Positions 1-8,870 of a stretch of 49,479 nucleotides of DNA are shown here, piece by piece; the stretch's first letter is position 1, and every line of letters begins with the position of its first letter. A program made the translations under genes and the position numbers. Source of the stretch: Alkalicoccus urumqiensis (GTDB taxonomy: Bacteria > Bacillota > Bacilli > Bacillales > Salisediminibacteriaceae); contig NZ_PVNS01000017.1 of the NCBI RefSeq assembly GCF_002993335.1, forward strand, positions 1-49,479. The letters run 5' to 3'. The notes below the pieces were generated by a model, which searched no databases, was not told where the DNA came from, and saw only the letters and a program-made list of their open reading frames with translations.

Positions 1-271
1 TTTTTTTCTACCTGCCGAAACCGGAGGCCGTCGACTCCGGGAGGATCCGAACGAGGCGAAAATCCATTCCTTCAGACGGAAGGAGGAAGGAATTAGTTGA
101 GCCCGTTCCCTCCGGAACGCGTACGGCCAGAGGTGCAGACAGAAAGCGGACGCCCATACAATAAACCTCCCTTTTCTTTTAAACCCAGGCGGGCTCTGCC
201 TGAGTTTTTCATACAAAGAAGTTTCCACTGCCGCTGGACTGATGCCAGTACGGATGCCGGAGTACAGCGTT
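1..271. other. Left edge, no gene supported
   Basis: All three forward frames stay open for the first 90 to 160 bases, so this edge may hold the 3' end of a gene that begins outside the window; the longest such frame stops at 162-164, but its codon use is rich in AGG and unlike the neighbours, and I cannot assign it. A weak hairpin (CAGGC at 186-190 pairing with GCCTG at 198-202, followed by five T at 205-209) could be a terminator for plus-strand transcription entering the window. Nothing else is recognisable here. Confidence 0.3.
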
Positions 272-796
272 CTACCGCTTTCGGCGGTACGTCAGCTCGA
301 CGAATTCATCAAACTGGCGGGTGCCTTCCAACACCAGATCATGCTCGTAACCGCCTTCCGGAAACAGCCGGACGCCGCGGCCGATGAGCACAGGTGCGAT
401 GGCAATTTGAAACCGGTCAATCAGATCGGCTTCCAGCAGTTCCCGGATCACTTCTCCGCCGCCGACGATCCAGATCGGTTTTTCTGCCGACTGTTTCAGT
501 TCGTTAACAAGATCGGCGGGAGACTGCCGGGACACTTCCGCATCCGGTATATGCTGAATCGTTCTGGAAAGAACCCAGCATGGCTTATCCGCATAGGGAA
601 ACCCTTCTGTCATCTCCTGTTTGATCCATTCATACGTGCGGCGGCCCATCACTACCGTTCCAATCGTTTCATAAAATGCCTCATATCCCGTGTCACCGCC
701 CTGCTCCTGTCGAAACAGCCACTCGAGCGAATCTTCTTCCGATGCAATGTAGCCGTCCAGACTGACCGCAATAAAGACATGAACCTCTGCCTGCAT
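272..796 (-). CDS. Dihydrofolate reductase / RibD C-terminal family protein
   Basis: The 174-residue protein has the fold signature of the RibD C-terminal/DHFR-like reductases of the Bacillus YyaP/YwjB type: an N-terminal strand with 'SLDGYIA' near residues 12-18, a 'VVMGRRTYEW' segment near 48-57, and the nucleotide-binding turn 'IWIVGGGEV' near 108-116. Family members are NAD(P)H-dependent reductases, but most small stand-alone ones have no known substrate, so true folate reduction should not be assumed. The start is supported by a strong AAAGGAGGTG ribosome site just upstream on the minus strand, and a TATAAT-like box lies at 819-824. The gene is divergent from the DUF5996 gene and is not part of a conserved operon. 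Confidence 0.85.
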   Translation of the reverse strand: MQAEVHVFIAVSLDGYIASEEDSLEWLFRQEQGGDTGYEAFYETIGTVVMGRRTYEWIKQEMTEGFPYADKPCWVLSRTIQHIPDAEVSRQSPADLVNELKQSAEKPIWIVGGGEVIRELLEADLIDRFQIAIAPVLIGRGVRLFPEGGYEHDLVLEGTRQFDEFVELTYRRKR

Positions 797-919
797 ACGA
801 ACACCTCCTTTACCCTCTATTATACGCGGTCGGAGCAGGAAAACGGCGGACAGATCTCGAAACAGTTCAGCAGACAGCGGGAGCGGACAGACGCGGAAAA
901 ATCATGAGGAGGTAAGAGA

Positions 920-1801
920 ATGCATCAAATGAAGCACGAAGACTGGAAGGACACCAAAATGACGCTGCATCTGCTGTCGCAGATTCTGGGGAAAGTCCGC
1001 CTGGAAATGGCGGAGCAGCAGCCCCAGTGGGCCCACGTCATGCTGCCGCTGACGCCGGGCGGCTTTACGACTGGCAGGCTGTATCACAATGATCGCTGCT
1101 TTTCGATTGAGCTCAACGTTCTGGAGCACAAAATCATCGTTACATGCGAAGGGGAGCACGCGGTCATTCCACTGGAGGACGGGACGACCATTCAGTCCTA
1201 TTACCGGCAGCTTACCGCTGCACTGGAGCAGCTGAGCTGTCCCGTATCTATCTTCACAAAGCCGCAGGAAATGACCTATGTCACTCCATTTGAATTATGT
1301 ACCGACGTGTTCACGTATGATCCGGAGCTCGCTGCTTCCGGCTTCCGCCTGTTTCAGCAGGCAGAGCGGGAGCTGGCTGCATTTCTTGCGCCTCTCCGCA
1401 CGAGGAAAATCATGCCGGCGCTTTTCTGGGGAACATTTGATGTGTCAGGGCTGATCGTCAGTGACCGGTATGAACCGTTCCCGGAAGACAAAGTTATCGA
1501 AAAAGGCGCCTTTGATGAGCAGTTTATTGAATTTGGTTTCTGGACAGGCGATGGTCAGGTGAACGAGCCCACCTATTTTGTGCTCCCCTATCCGTTTTTA
1601 TTTCAGGAGCTGACCACCGGCGCCCTGGAGCCTCAGGATGCCTGGTATGATGCTTCCTTGAGTGAGGCATTTTACAGAGGGGACGACGTGCAGACGTTTT
1701 TAAAAAGCTCTTTTACGCTGCTGGCAGAGGAGCTGGGCTGGGAGAAAACCGATCACACCTTCCGGCAGCTGACCATGCCATTCCAGAAAAATCGGCGCTG
1801 A
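920..1801 (+). CDS. DUF5996 family protein
   Basis: The 293-residue product matches my recollection of the DUF5996 family: a 'TLHLLSQILGKVRLEM' start region (about residues 15-30), a 'PLTPGGFTTGRL' block (about 43-54), a central 'ALFWGTFDVSGLIVS' block (about 168-182), and a C-terminal region with tryptophans and 'FYRGDDVQTFLKSSF'. The function of the family is unknown. No signal peptide or membrane segment is visible, so it is probably cytoplasmic. The start ATG follows GAGGAGGTAAGAG. It is a single gene between the divergent reductase and the MerR regulator; a small hairpin (CCATGAA 1843-1849 / TTCATGG 1863-1869) follows it, without a T run. Confidence 0.75.
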   Translation: MHQMKHEDWKDTKMTLHLLSQILGKVRLEMAEQQPQWAHVMLPLTPGGFTTGRLYHNDRCFSIELNVLEHKIIVTCEGEHAVIPLEDGTTIQSYYRQLTAALEQLSCPVSIFTKPQEMTYVTPFELCTDVFTYDPELAASGFRLFQQAERELAAFLAPLRTRKIMPALFWGTFDVSGLIVSDRYEPFPEDKVIEKGAFDEQFIEFGFWTGDGQVNEPTYFVLPYPFLFQELTTGALEPQDAWYDASLSEAFYRGDDVQTFLKSSFTLLAEELGWEKTDHTFRQLTMPFQKNRR

Positions 1802-1869
1802 TCCCCTCCTCTATACAGGTCCATTCAAAAAAATACCACGCTCCATGAAAAGAAGCTGCTGCTTCATGG

Positions 1870-1900
1870 TTGACCTTGACCTAACGTTATACCACACACT
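1870..1900 (+). promoter_or_regulatory. Candidate MerR-type promoter with 19-bp spacer
   Basis: TTGACC (1870-1875) and CACACT (1895-1900) are separated by 19 bp, the long spacing typical of promoters controlled by MerR-family regulators, with the 8-bp palindrome TAACGTTA (1882-1889) in the spacer. It lies 25 bp before the MerR-family gene, so autoregulation is likely by family analogy. The -10 match is poor, as expected for such promoters. Confidence 0.45.
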
Positions 1901-1924
1901 GAAGGAAGAAGGGAGGGGTATAAC

Positions 1925-2680
1925 ATGAGCTGGACGATTCAGCAGCTGGCCGCGCTGTCGGGAGCAAGTCCGCGCGCACTGCGGTTTTACGAACAGAAAG
2001 GACTTCTGAGTCCGAAGCGGCGGAGCAATGGCTATCGTCAGTTCGACGAAAACGATGTGACACGGCTGCAGCGTATTTTATTCTTCCGCGAGCTGGATCT
2101 GTCCATAGCAGAAATCAGGCGCATTCTTGATCAGACAGAAGCCGTGCAGCGGCAGGCTTTAATAAGCCACATGGAGTACCTGCAGGCTGAAAAAGAGCGT
2201 TTGGAAAACGTGCTCGACACCATGCGGAACGAACTGGAGGGGAAGTCTCATATGACTGCAGAGGAACGGTTTGAAGGATTTAAAAATCGAAAGATAGCGG
2301 AGAACGAAGCCGCCTACGGCGAAGAAGCAAGAGAAAAATATGGGGAAGCGGCGGTGGAGCAGGCGAACGAAGCATGGAGACAGATGAGTCAACAGGATTA
2401 CGAACAGATGCAGAAAACAGAAGAAGAGCTGTTCGCCATTTTAGCGAGAGAGGCAGCGGGCGGAGACCCGCACGCAGAAGCAGGGAGACAGGCAGCGATG
2501 CTGCACCGGAAATGGCTGGAGTTCAGCTGGGACCATTATTCGCCTGAAGCGCATGCCGGCCTTGTGCATATGTACACAGCCGATGAGCGGTTTCAAGCTT
2601 ATTATGACGCCTGTGCAGAAGGTGCAGCTGTTTATCTGCGGGATGCCGTGACAGCCTGGACAAATCAGCAGAAAGATTGA
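1925..2680 (+). CDS. MerR-family regulator of the TipAL/Mta type with TipAS domain
   Basis: The 251-residue protein has an N-terminal MerR winged-helix domain (about 1-75, with 'GASPRALRFYEQKGLLSPKRRSNGYRQF'-like sequence), a dimerising coiled coil (about 76-108), and a C-terminal TipAS domain (about 115-248). TipAL and Mta activate their own promoter and multidrug transporter genes when the TipAS domain binds an antibiotic or drug. A GGAGGGG site at 2237-2243 precedes an in-frame ATG at 2252 (Met110), so a free TipAS domain of 142 residues may also be made, as in Streptomyces tipA. The only cysteine in the C-terminal half is Cys230; whether it equals the thiopeptide-reactive cysteine of TipAS needs an alignment. 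No transporter gene is adjacent. GGGAGGGG precedes the full-length start. Confidence 0.9.
   Translation: MSWTIQQLAALSGASPRALRFYEQKGLLSPKRRSNGYRQFDENDVTRLQRILFFRELDLSIAEIRRILDQTEAVQRQALISHMEYLQAEKERLENVLDTMRNELEGKSHMTAEERFEGFKNRKIAENEAAYGEEAREKYGEAAVEQANEAWRQMSQQDYEQMQKTEEELFAILAREAAGGDPHAEAGRQAAMLHRKWLEFSWDHYSPEAHAGLVHMYTADERFQAYYDACAEGAAVYLRDAVTAWTNQQKD
2237..2254 (+). promoter_or_regulatory. Internal ribosome binding site and start for a TipAS-like product
   Basis: GGAGGGG (2237-2243) lies 8 bases before ATG 2252-2254, which is in frame with the regulator gene and falls exactly at the junction between coiled coil and TipAS domain (Met110). This is the arrangement known from Streptomyces tipA, where the C-terminal domain is also translated alone and is the more abundant product. 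Confidence 0.5.
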
Positions 2681-2689
2681 ACATTCGAG

Positions 2690-2712
2690 AGCCGGCCATG
2701 TGCCGGCTTTTT
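2690..2712 (+). terminator. Rho-independent terminator after the MerR gene
   Basis: AGCCGGC (2690-2696) pairs with GCCGGCT (2702-2708) around a 5-base loop, followed by a T run. Confidence 0.85.
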
Positions 2713-2926
2713 ATATTTTTTAATGAAAATGGAAGCTGAAACAGGCGGACTGTATGCATCTCATCTCTAACGATCCGGCTGTGGCTGTTTTATATCCCTT
2801 TCTTTTCCATAATCGCCGAAAGACCTACTTTATTCCATAGATAATAAGCCTATTTTTGTATAAGTAATAGGAATTTTCAAAAATCAATGATATTATATAA
2901 GAAAAAAGACGTAGTTTTTCAGGGGG

Positions 2927-4685
2927 ATGAATGCAATGAGATGGGTGGATCGACTGGCAAATCGTTTTTTTCTACTTGCAGCTGTATTAATTACTGCAAC
3001 CGCTGTCATTATCGGCAGCAGCAGCTATTTTATCGCGAAAAGTGCGCTGACAGACGCCGGCAGGCAGGATCTGGAGACGAGAGTGGAAGGAGCGGCGGAA
3101 CTGCTGGATTCCCTGCAGACGCAGGTGGAGGCAGGCAGTCTCACCGAGGAGGAAGCACAGGAGGAAGCGAGAGAGCGGCACAGCAGAAAATGGCTCTCCG
3201 CTGCGTAGTTTCGAAGAATCGCCATGGACATATGGAGACGAAGGGTACGTCTATGCATTTCTAAGCGACGGCACGACCGCAGCGCATCCGATGGGGCGCG
3301 AAGGAGATAATCTGTACGATCTGCAGAGTGATGACGGCACGTACATGATCCGCGGTCTGATCGACGCAGCGCAGCAGGAGGAAGCGGAGGACCGCTTTTA
3401 TACATACATGTGGCTGAACAGTGGAGAAACCGAAGCACGGGAGAAGATGGCTTACGTTACGACATTTGAGCCGTGGGACTGGCATTTCGGGCTTGCTGCC
3501 TACACCGAGGAATTTTATGAAGATGCCGCAGAAATCGGCTGGATGGCGGTGTTGATCGGAGGCGCTGCGGCACTCGCCGCCTCCCTTCTTTTCTATCTCA
3601 TCATGACCCGGTTCAGCCGCGAGTTAAACAGCGTGCGCCGGGAAGCGGAGGCTGTGGCATCGGGGGACTTAAGCCGCCCGCCGCGGAAGATTTCCGGCCG
3701 CACCGAAGTGGCACTGCTTGCTGGATCGGTTGCAGACATGCAGCGGAAGTTAAAAGAAATGATCGAACGGATGAGTGAAACCGCCGGTCAGACGGCCGCT
3801 TCTTCAGAAGAACTGACTGCCGGGGCACAGGAAAACAGCGCTTCGAGTGAACATACCGCGTATGAAATTCAGAAGCTTGCCGATATGTCCGAACAGATTC
3901 AGGAAAAGACGGTGGAAACAAACGACGATGTGGAGAACAACAGCCGCCGTCTGGAGCAGGCGGAAAAAGCGCTTGCAGAACTGGAGCAGCTGTCCAAAGA
4001 AGCAGCGTCGATTTCCGAAGAAGGACGTACGTCCAGCCGTGAGGTGACGAGTACGATTGATGAGGTCACGGCACGCATGGGCGAGACGAAAACAGTAATC
4101 GAGCGGCTGGCGGAGCGTTCGAGCGATATTGATGACATTATCCGGACGATGACGGATATCAGCGAGCAGACGAACCTGCTCGCGCTGAACGCCTCCATTG
4201 AAGCCGCACGTGCAGGAGAGCATGGCAAAGGATTTGCTGTCGTGGCGGATGAAGTAAGAAAGCTTGCGGAGCAGTCCGGAGCCTCTGCATCGAGGATCCG
4301 GGAGATGATTACGGCGGTGCAGCAGGATACGGAAGCTTCCGTTGAGGCCATCACGGCGGTATCCACACGCTCAGAGGAAGGCAGCCGTGCCGTGCGCGGC
4401 ATGGAGGAAGACTTCGGCCGCGTTGCCGGATTGAACAACGACGTGGACAGCCAGGTGGCCGTTCTCCGCACAGCGGTGGAGCAGATTGAGTCGTCAGGAA
4501 ACGGTATTCAGAGCAGTATGACGGCCTTTAAGCAGTACGCCGAAGAACTGAATGAGCGCTCCAGCACCGTAGCGGCAACCTCGGAGGAGTCGCTCGCCTC
4601 CATGAATGAAATTGCCCGGACATCGGAGGAGCTGAGCCGGATTGCCGTCGATCTGCAGGAGCAGATTCAGACGTTCAAAACGTAG
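2927..4685 (+). pseudogene. Methyl-accepting chemotaxis protein split by one frameshift
   Basis: Two adjacent frames together encode a full-length chemoreceptor of about 560 residues. The first frame (2927-3208) gives the N-terminal membrane anchor and the start of a single-Cache sensor domain ending in a Glu-rich helix. The second is open from before 3180 and continues the sensor ('[18 protein letters not shown]', then '[17 protein letters not shown]'), a second membrane segment (about 3540-3610), HAMP, and the signalling domain with the invariant hairpin tip '[22 protein letters not shown]'-like sequence. The frame switch must lie within about 3165-3185; there is no homopolymer there. Apart from this shift nothing is damaged, so it is a very recent mutation or a sequence error. 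Its ligand cannot be read from the sequence. Transcription is probably monocistronic; the stop lies 2 bases from the convergent neighbour. Confidence 0.8.
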
Positions 4686-4687
4686 GC

Positions 4688-5302
4688 TCAGTCCGATTTG
4701 TCCGCTGGAGCAATGGACCGGCCGAGAAGGACGAGCGCCGGACCGATTCCAGGAATCCATGAGGCCCAGAGTCTCGGTGGCTGCCAGTCGGTGCGGAGAA
4801 TATCCCGGGCAAGCCAGATGACGACGAGGAAATCGACGCTCATGACACTGACGAGACTGGATGCTGTATACGCCTCGGCATAGGCAGAACCACTGCCATT
4901 TCCGGCTGCAATGTAGGCAGCAAGGCTTAACAGCAGAATGAGCAGCAGATACAGCCGGCTGGAAAAGGCACGCTGCAAAAAGCCGGGACCGCGCGGGACT
5001 TCCCGCGCTTTTTTTCCGCGCAGAAATAAATAAGGAAGAATGGCAAAAGCCCCGGTTACAAACGAAGCCAGCACGAACGGCCAGGCAGGAAGGCGGTACT
5101 GGTCTTTTGGCAGAAGCAGTGCTGCAAACAGAAGCGGGTATACCCCGAGCATGGAAAAGACAGCCGTCACAAGCGGGTCCACTTCCTCAAACCGGCCTGT
5201 CGCAAGCGAAGCCAGATAAGGGTCATTTCCAGCACCGGCACCAGGAGCGAGAAGGGCGTAGATCGTTAACAGCAGAAACACAATTCCGTATCGTTTTTTC
5301 AC
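4688..5302 (-). CDS. Conserved integral membrane protein, function unknown
   Basis: The 204-residue product has an N-terminal hydrophobic segment (about 5-22), further membrane segments near 45-63, 73-93, 115-133 and 148-165, and possibly one near 182-194, with an 'LLAPGAGAGNDPYL' loop after the first. No enzymatic motif is visible. The loop and 'DPLVTAVFSMLGVYPLLFAALLLP' look like a conserved family signature, but I cannot name the family. The start follows a G-rich ribosome site (GGTGGGGGG). It converges on the chemoreceptor gene, with no room for a separate terminator, and is divergent from the decarboxylase gene. Confidence 0.7.
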   Translation of the reverse strand: MKKRYGIVFLLLTIYALLAPGAGAGNDPYLASLATGRFEEVDPLVTAVFSMLGVYPLLFAALLLPKDQYRLPAWPFVLASFVTGAFAILPYLFLRGKKAREVPRGPGFLQRAFSSRLYLLLILLLSLAAYIAAGNGSGSAYAEAYTASSLVSVMSVDFLVVIWLARDILRTDWQPPRLWASWIPGIGPALVLLGRSIAPADKSD

Positions 5303-5349
5303 ATAATCCCCCCACCCATTTTCTTCAGTAAATCAGAGTAAATCCGGAA

Positions 5350-5378
5350 ATGCAAGCGGCGTCCTCTTCCGTTATAAT
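5350..5378 (+). promoter_or_regulatory. Promoter of the decarboxylase gene
   Basis: TATAAT at 5373-5378 with a weak -35 (ATGCAA, 5350-5355) 17 bp upstream, 27 bases before the start codon. Confidence 0.5.
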
Positions 5379-5404
5379 GTAGGAAGCAGAAAGGAGCCGC
5401 GCCG

Positions 5405-6781
5405 ATGGATCACACCTACACCCCGCTTATAAACGCCCTGGAACAAAAGCAGCAGGCCCGCTCCTTTCACGTCCCCGGTCATAAAAACGGCCGTGTTCCC
5501 CCGCCATGGGAACGACTGCAGTCAATCCTCCCCGCCGACCAGACAGAAATCGACGGCCTCGACGACCTGCACGACGCAGATGGCGTGATCAAAGAAGCTC
5601 AGGATATGACGGCCTCTCTGTTCGGCGCAGCGAAAAGCTGGTTTCTCACCGGCGGATCCACCTCCGGTATTCTGGCTGCTGTCATCGCCGCCGTCCGGCC
5701 TGGAGAGCGCCTCCTCCTCCAGCGGAGCGCCCACCAGTCCGCCCACGCCGCCGTAACACTCGCCGGTGCGGAGCCGGTGTACATGAACCCATCCACCGAA
5801 ACCATATCCGGCCTCCCGCTCGGCATTTCCCCGGCACTGCTTGAGAAAACACTGCGCGCCTACCCGGATACAGCCGCCGTTTTATTAACCTCGCCGACGT
5901 ATGAAGGATACGCGCAGCCTCTGACGGAGCACGTATCACTCTGCCGGAAGTACGGCGTCTGTCTCCTTGTCGACGAAGCGCACGGAGCCCACCTGCTTCC
6001 CGGAGCCGGACGTTTTCCGGAAGGGGCGGTTCAGGCAGGGGCCGATCTCGTGATTCAATCGGCGCACAAAACGCTTCCGGTCATGACGATGGGGGCGTGG
6101 ATGCATGCAGGCTCTTCCCGCGTAGACACCGAAGCGGTGCAGCAGGCGCTTCAGATGGTGCAGTCCAGCAGCCCGTCCTATATCCTGCTCGGTTCGCTGG
6201 ATGCAGGAAGGTCGTATCTCGGCCGGTTTACGGACTGGGAGGCGCTGGCGGATACGATTGAACAGGAAAGCCGGCACCTCCCGGTCATGCCGGAATCGGC
6301 CGGCATCTGGCGCCGCGACCCATTAAAGCTGCCGCTTCTGGCCGGTTCCGCGGAGGAGGCACAGCAGTGGGAGAAAGCGATGCACGACCAGGACATGTAT
6401 CCGGAGCTCCGGCTCGGCCGGGTGCTGCTCGTCACGCTGCCGCTTCATACTGAAGCAGCGACGGAACTGCTGCGGGAACTAAAAACCGTCATACCACACA
6501 GAGCCGCCGGCACCTCGTTTCAGGAAACCGCCGGTACCGGGTGGACTGTTCCCGCGCTGACGACCCGCCAGCAGCGCACTTATCCGGTGGAAGCCGTGCC
6601 GTTCGAAGAGGCAGCGGGGCACACGGCTGCCCGTTCCCTCATCCCCTATCCGCCGGGCATTCCGCTCGTGCTGCAGGGAGAGCGGATCATGGAAGCCCAT
6701 CTGGAAGCGCTCCGCCGTCTAGGCGGCCAGGGCGTGCGTGTGAAAGGAAATGGTCCGGAACTCCGGGTCTACAAAGAATAA
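5405..6781 (+). CDS. Orn/Lys/Arg decarboxylase family protein (YaaO type)
   Basis: This 458-residue PLP enzyme has fold type I decarboxylase features: 'RSFHVPGHKNG' near 19-29, the Gly/Ser-rich 'FLTGGSTSGI' near 80-89, 'LLVDEAHGAHL' with Asp190, and the PLP lysine Lys222 in 'IQSAHKTLPV'. It resembles B. subtilis YaaO and shorter members of the arginine/lysine decarboxylase family that lack the N-terminal wing domain. Which amino acid is decarboxylated cannot be told from the sequence. Gene order yaaO-tmk is the same as in B. subtilis. The start ATG follows AAAGGAG. It was probably transcribed together with tmk, only 25 bases downstream. Confidence 0.9.
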   Translation: MDHTYTPLINALEQKQQARSFHVPGHKNGRVPPPWERLQSILPADQTEIDGLDDLHDADGVIKEAQDMTASLFGAAKSWFLTGGSTSGILAAVIAAVRPGERLLLQRSAHQSAHAAVTLAGAEPVYMNPSTETISGLPLGISPALLEKTLRAYPDTAAVLLTSPTYEGYAQPLTEHVSLCRKYGVCLLVDEAHGAHLLPGAGRFPEGAVQAGADLVIQSAHKTLPVMTMGAWMHAGSSRVDTEAVQQALQMVQSSSPSYILLGSLDAGRSYLGRFTDWEALADTIEQESRHLPVMPESAGIWRRDPLKLPLLAGSAEEAQQWEKAMHDQDMYPELRLGRVLLVTLPLHTEAATELLRELKTVIPHRAAGTSFQETAGTGWTVPALTTRQQRTYPVEAVPFEEAAGHTAARSLIPYPPGIPLVLQGERIMEAHLEALRRLGGQGVRVKGNGPELRVYKE

Positions 6782-6806
6782 AGAATCACTGAAAGGACGA
6801 ATGTGT

Positions 6807-7433
6807 ATGTTTATGACAGTCGAAGGCGGCGAAGGGGCCGGCAAAACGACCGTGCTTCATGAAGCGGCGGAGAGGCTCCGGCACCTCGGATATGATGTAA
6901 TGACAACGAGAGAGCCGGGCGGAAGCCGGATTGCTGAAAAAATCCGTACGATTATTTTAGATCCCGGGCACACCGAAATGGATGCGCGGACCGAAGCGCT
7001 TCTTTACGCAGCGGCAAGGCGCCAGCACCTGGTGGAAAAAGTACTGCCGGCACTGGAAAAAGGAACGATCGTTTTCTGCGACCGGTTTGTCGACAGCAGT
7101 CTCGTGTACCAGGGGTACGCACGCGGCATCGGGGTGAAGGAAGTGTGGGACTTGAATATGTTTGCCACAGGCGGTCTGAGCCCGGATTTGACGCTCTACT
7201 TTGACATCGACCCGGAAACCGGCCTGAAGCGGATAATGGACGGAGACAACCGGGAATTCAACCGTCTGGATCAGGAGGCACTTTCCTTTCATGAGGATGT
7301 CCGAAAACAGTACTTGACGCTGCAGCAGGAAGCCCCGGAGCGGATCCAGCTGATCGATGCAGCACGTCCGCTGGAGGCAGTTGTTGAGCAGGCAGTGGAA
7401 ACGATTCTTTCCCATCCGTCGCTGAAAAAGTAA
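6807..7433 (+). CDS. tmk: Thymidylate kinase
   Basis: dTMP kinase makes dTDP for DNA synthesis. The 208-residue protein shows the P-loop 'GGEGAGKTT' near residues 7-15, the 'TREPGG' segment near 34-39, and the DR motif 'FCDRFVDSSLVYQG'. Length agrees with the family (about 210). Three in-frame ATGs lie close together (6801, 6807, 6813); 6807 is chosen because it sits 9 bases after GAAAGGA, and 6801 would be too close. It follows the decarboxylase gene directly and precedes darA as in B. subtilis. Confidence 0.96.
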   Translation: MFMTVEGGEGAGKTTVLHEAAERLRHLGYDVMTTREPGGSRIAEKIRTIILDPGHTEMDARTEALLYAAARRQHLVEKVLPALEKGTIVFCDRFVDSSLVYQGYARGIGVKEVWDLNMFATGGLSPDLTLYFDIDPETGLKRIMDGDNREFNRLDQEALSFHEDVRKQYLTLQQEAPERIQLIDAARPLEAVVEQAVETILSHPSLKK

Positions 7434-7485
7434 CCTCAGCAGCCGGCCTGGATCTGGAAAAACGGGCGACTTGTCACGCGTTTCT

Positions 7486-7494
7486 TGTTATAAT
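7486..7494 (+). promoter_or_regulatory. Extended -10 promoter of darA
   Basis: TATAAT at 7489-7494 preceded by a TGT extended -10 element; the -35 region (7466-7471) is poor. It lies 32 bases before the darA start. Confidence 0.55.
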
Positions 7495-7523
7495 ACATAT
7501 AACCCCATAAGTGGAGGAGATGA

Positions 7524-7856
<333 letters not shown>

Positions 7857-7877
7857 AAGGCAGGAGAGATAACTATC

Positions 7878-8870
7878 ATGCAGACATGGTCGGAATTATC
7901 TGAAACACAGCCGACAATCGCGCGGGTGCTGCAGAACAGTGTCCGCCGTGGACGTCTTGCACATGCCTATTTGTTTGAAGGCGGACGCGGGACCGGCAGA
8001 CGGGCAGCGGCTCTTCTGCTGGCCCGTGCCTTTTTATGCGAAAAAACCGTGGATGCCGAGCCGTGTCTTGTCTGCCGGGAATGCCGGCGTGCCGAATCCG
8101 GGAATCATCCGGACGTGCATCGGATTCAGCCCGACGGCCAGACGATCAAGGTCGATCAGATCCGTGCGCTGAAAAAAGAGTTCAGCATGCGCGGAATGGA
8201 GTCGGCGAAAAAAGTATACATCATTGAAGAAACGGAAACGATGTCTGCGGCAGCGGCCAACAGCCTGCTGAAATTTCTTGAGGAACCGGAAGGGGAGGCG
8301 CTGGCCGTCCTGATTACGGCGAGTGCCGGACAGATTCTTCCGACGATTCTTTCCCGTGCGCAGGTGATGAGTTTTTCCCCTCTTCCACCGGACCGCGTAA
8401 CCAAAGCACTTGTGGAGCGGGGTTTCCGGGAAAAAGAAGCAAGAACGGCTGCTTCTCTGACCTCCGATTTAGAAGAAGCCGAGCGCATGTTTGACGAGGA
8501 ATGGATTTCACAGGGACGGGAGAAAGTGGTACAATTAATGAACGATCTCATTTCACGCCCGCAGGATGCATACATTACCGTCCATGAGACGATCATGCCG
8601 TTTTTTACCGACCGTCAGCAGATACAGACAGCGCTCGATCTGATGATGATCTGGTACCGGGATGTGCTTCGTATGCAGGTCGGGCAGTCGGATGCAGTCG
8701 TTTATATAGATCAGGAAGATACCCTGACGAAACAGGCGTTTCAGCTCTCTCAGCAGAAGCTCGGAAAGAACCTCCAGGCAGTGATGGACGCAAAACGGCG
8801 GGCTGGAGCCAACGTGCCCCCGCAGCTGCTGGTAGAACAGCTGCTGCTCCGCTTACAGGAGGGATCATAG
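7878..8870 (+). CDS. holB: DNA polymerase III delta-prime subunit
   Basis: The clamp-loader subunit delta-prime (330 residues) has an AAA+ core with a degenerate P-loop 'GGRGTGRR' near 35-42, the four-cysteine zinc module Cys54, Cys63, Cys66, Cys69, the 'SLLKFLEEPEG' segment, and sensor 'TILSRAQ'. The altered P-loop is normal for delta-prime, which is not an ATPase. It works in the tau/gamma-delta-delta-prime complex that loads the sliding clamp. Its TAG stop shares one base with the GTG start of ricT. Confidence 0.95.
   Translation: MQTWSELSETQPTIARVLQNSVRRGRLAHAYLFEGGRGTGRRAAALLLARAFLCEKTVDAEPCLVCRECRRAESGNHPDVHRIQPDGQTIKVDQIRALKKEFSMRGMESAKKVYIIEETETMSAAAANSLLKFLEEPEGEALAVLITASAGQILPTILSRAQVMSFSPLPPDRVTKALVERGFREKEARTAASLTSDLEEAERMFDEEWISQGREKVVQLMNDLISRPQDAYITVHETIMPFFTDRQQIQTALDLMMIWYRDVLRMQVGQSDAVVYIDQEDTLTKQAFQLSQQKLGKNLQAVMDAKRRAGANVPPQLLVEQLLLRLQEGS

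Noticed and set aside
242-907. A 221-codon plus-strand frame opposite the DHFR-like gene
   Set aside because: Antisense shadow; the minus-strand frame has the family motifs and a strong ribosome site.
2713-2926. Sigma-D promoter for the chemoreceptor
   Set aside because: A GCCGAAA box is present near 2815, but there is no TAAA element at the right distance.
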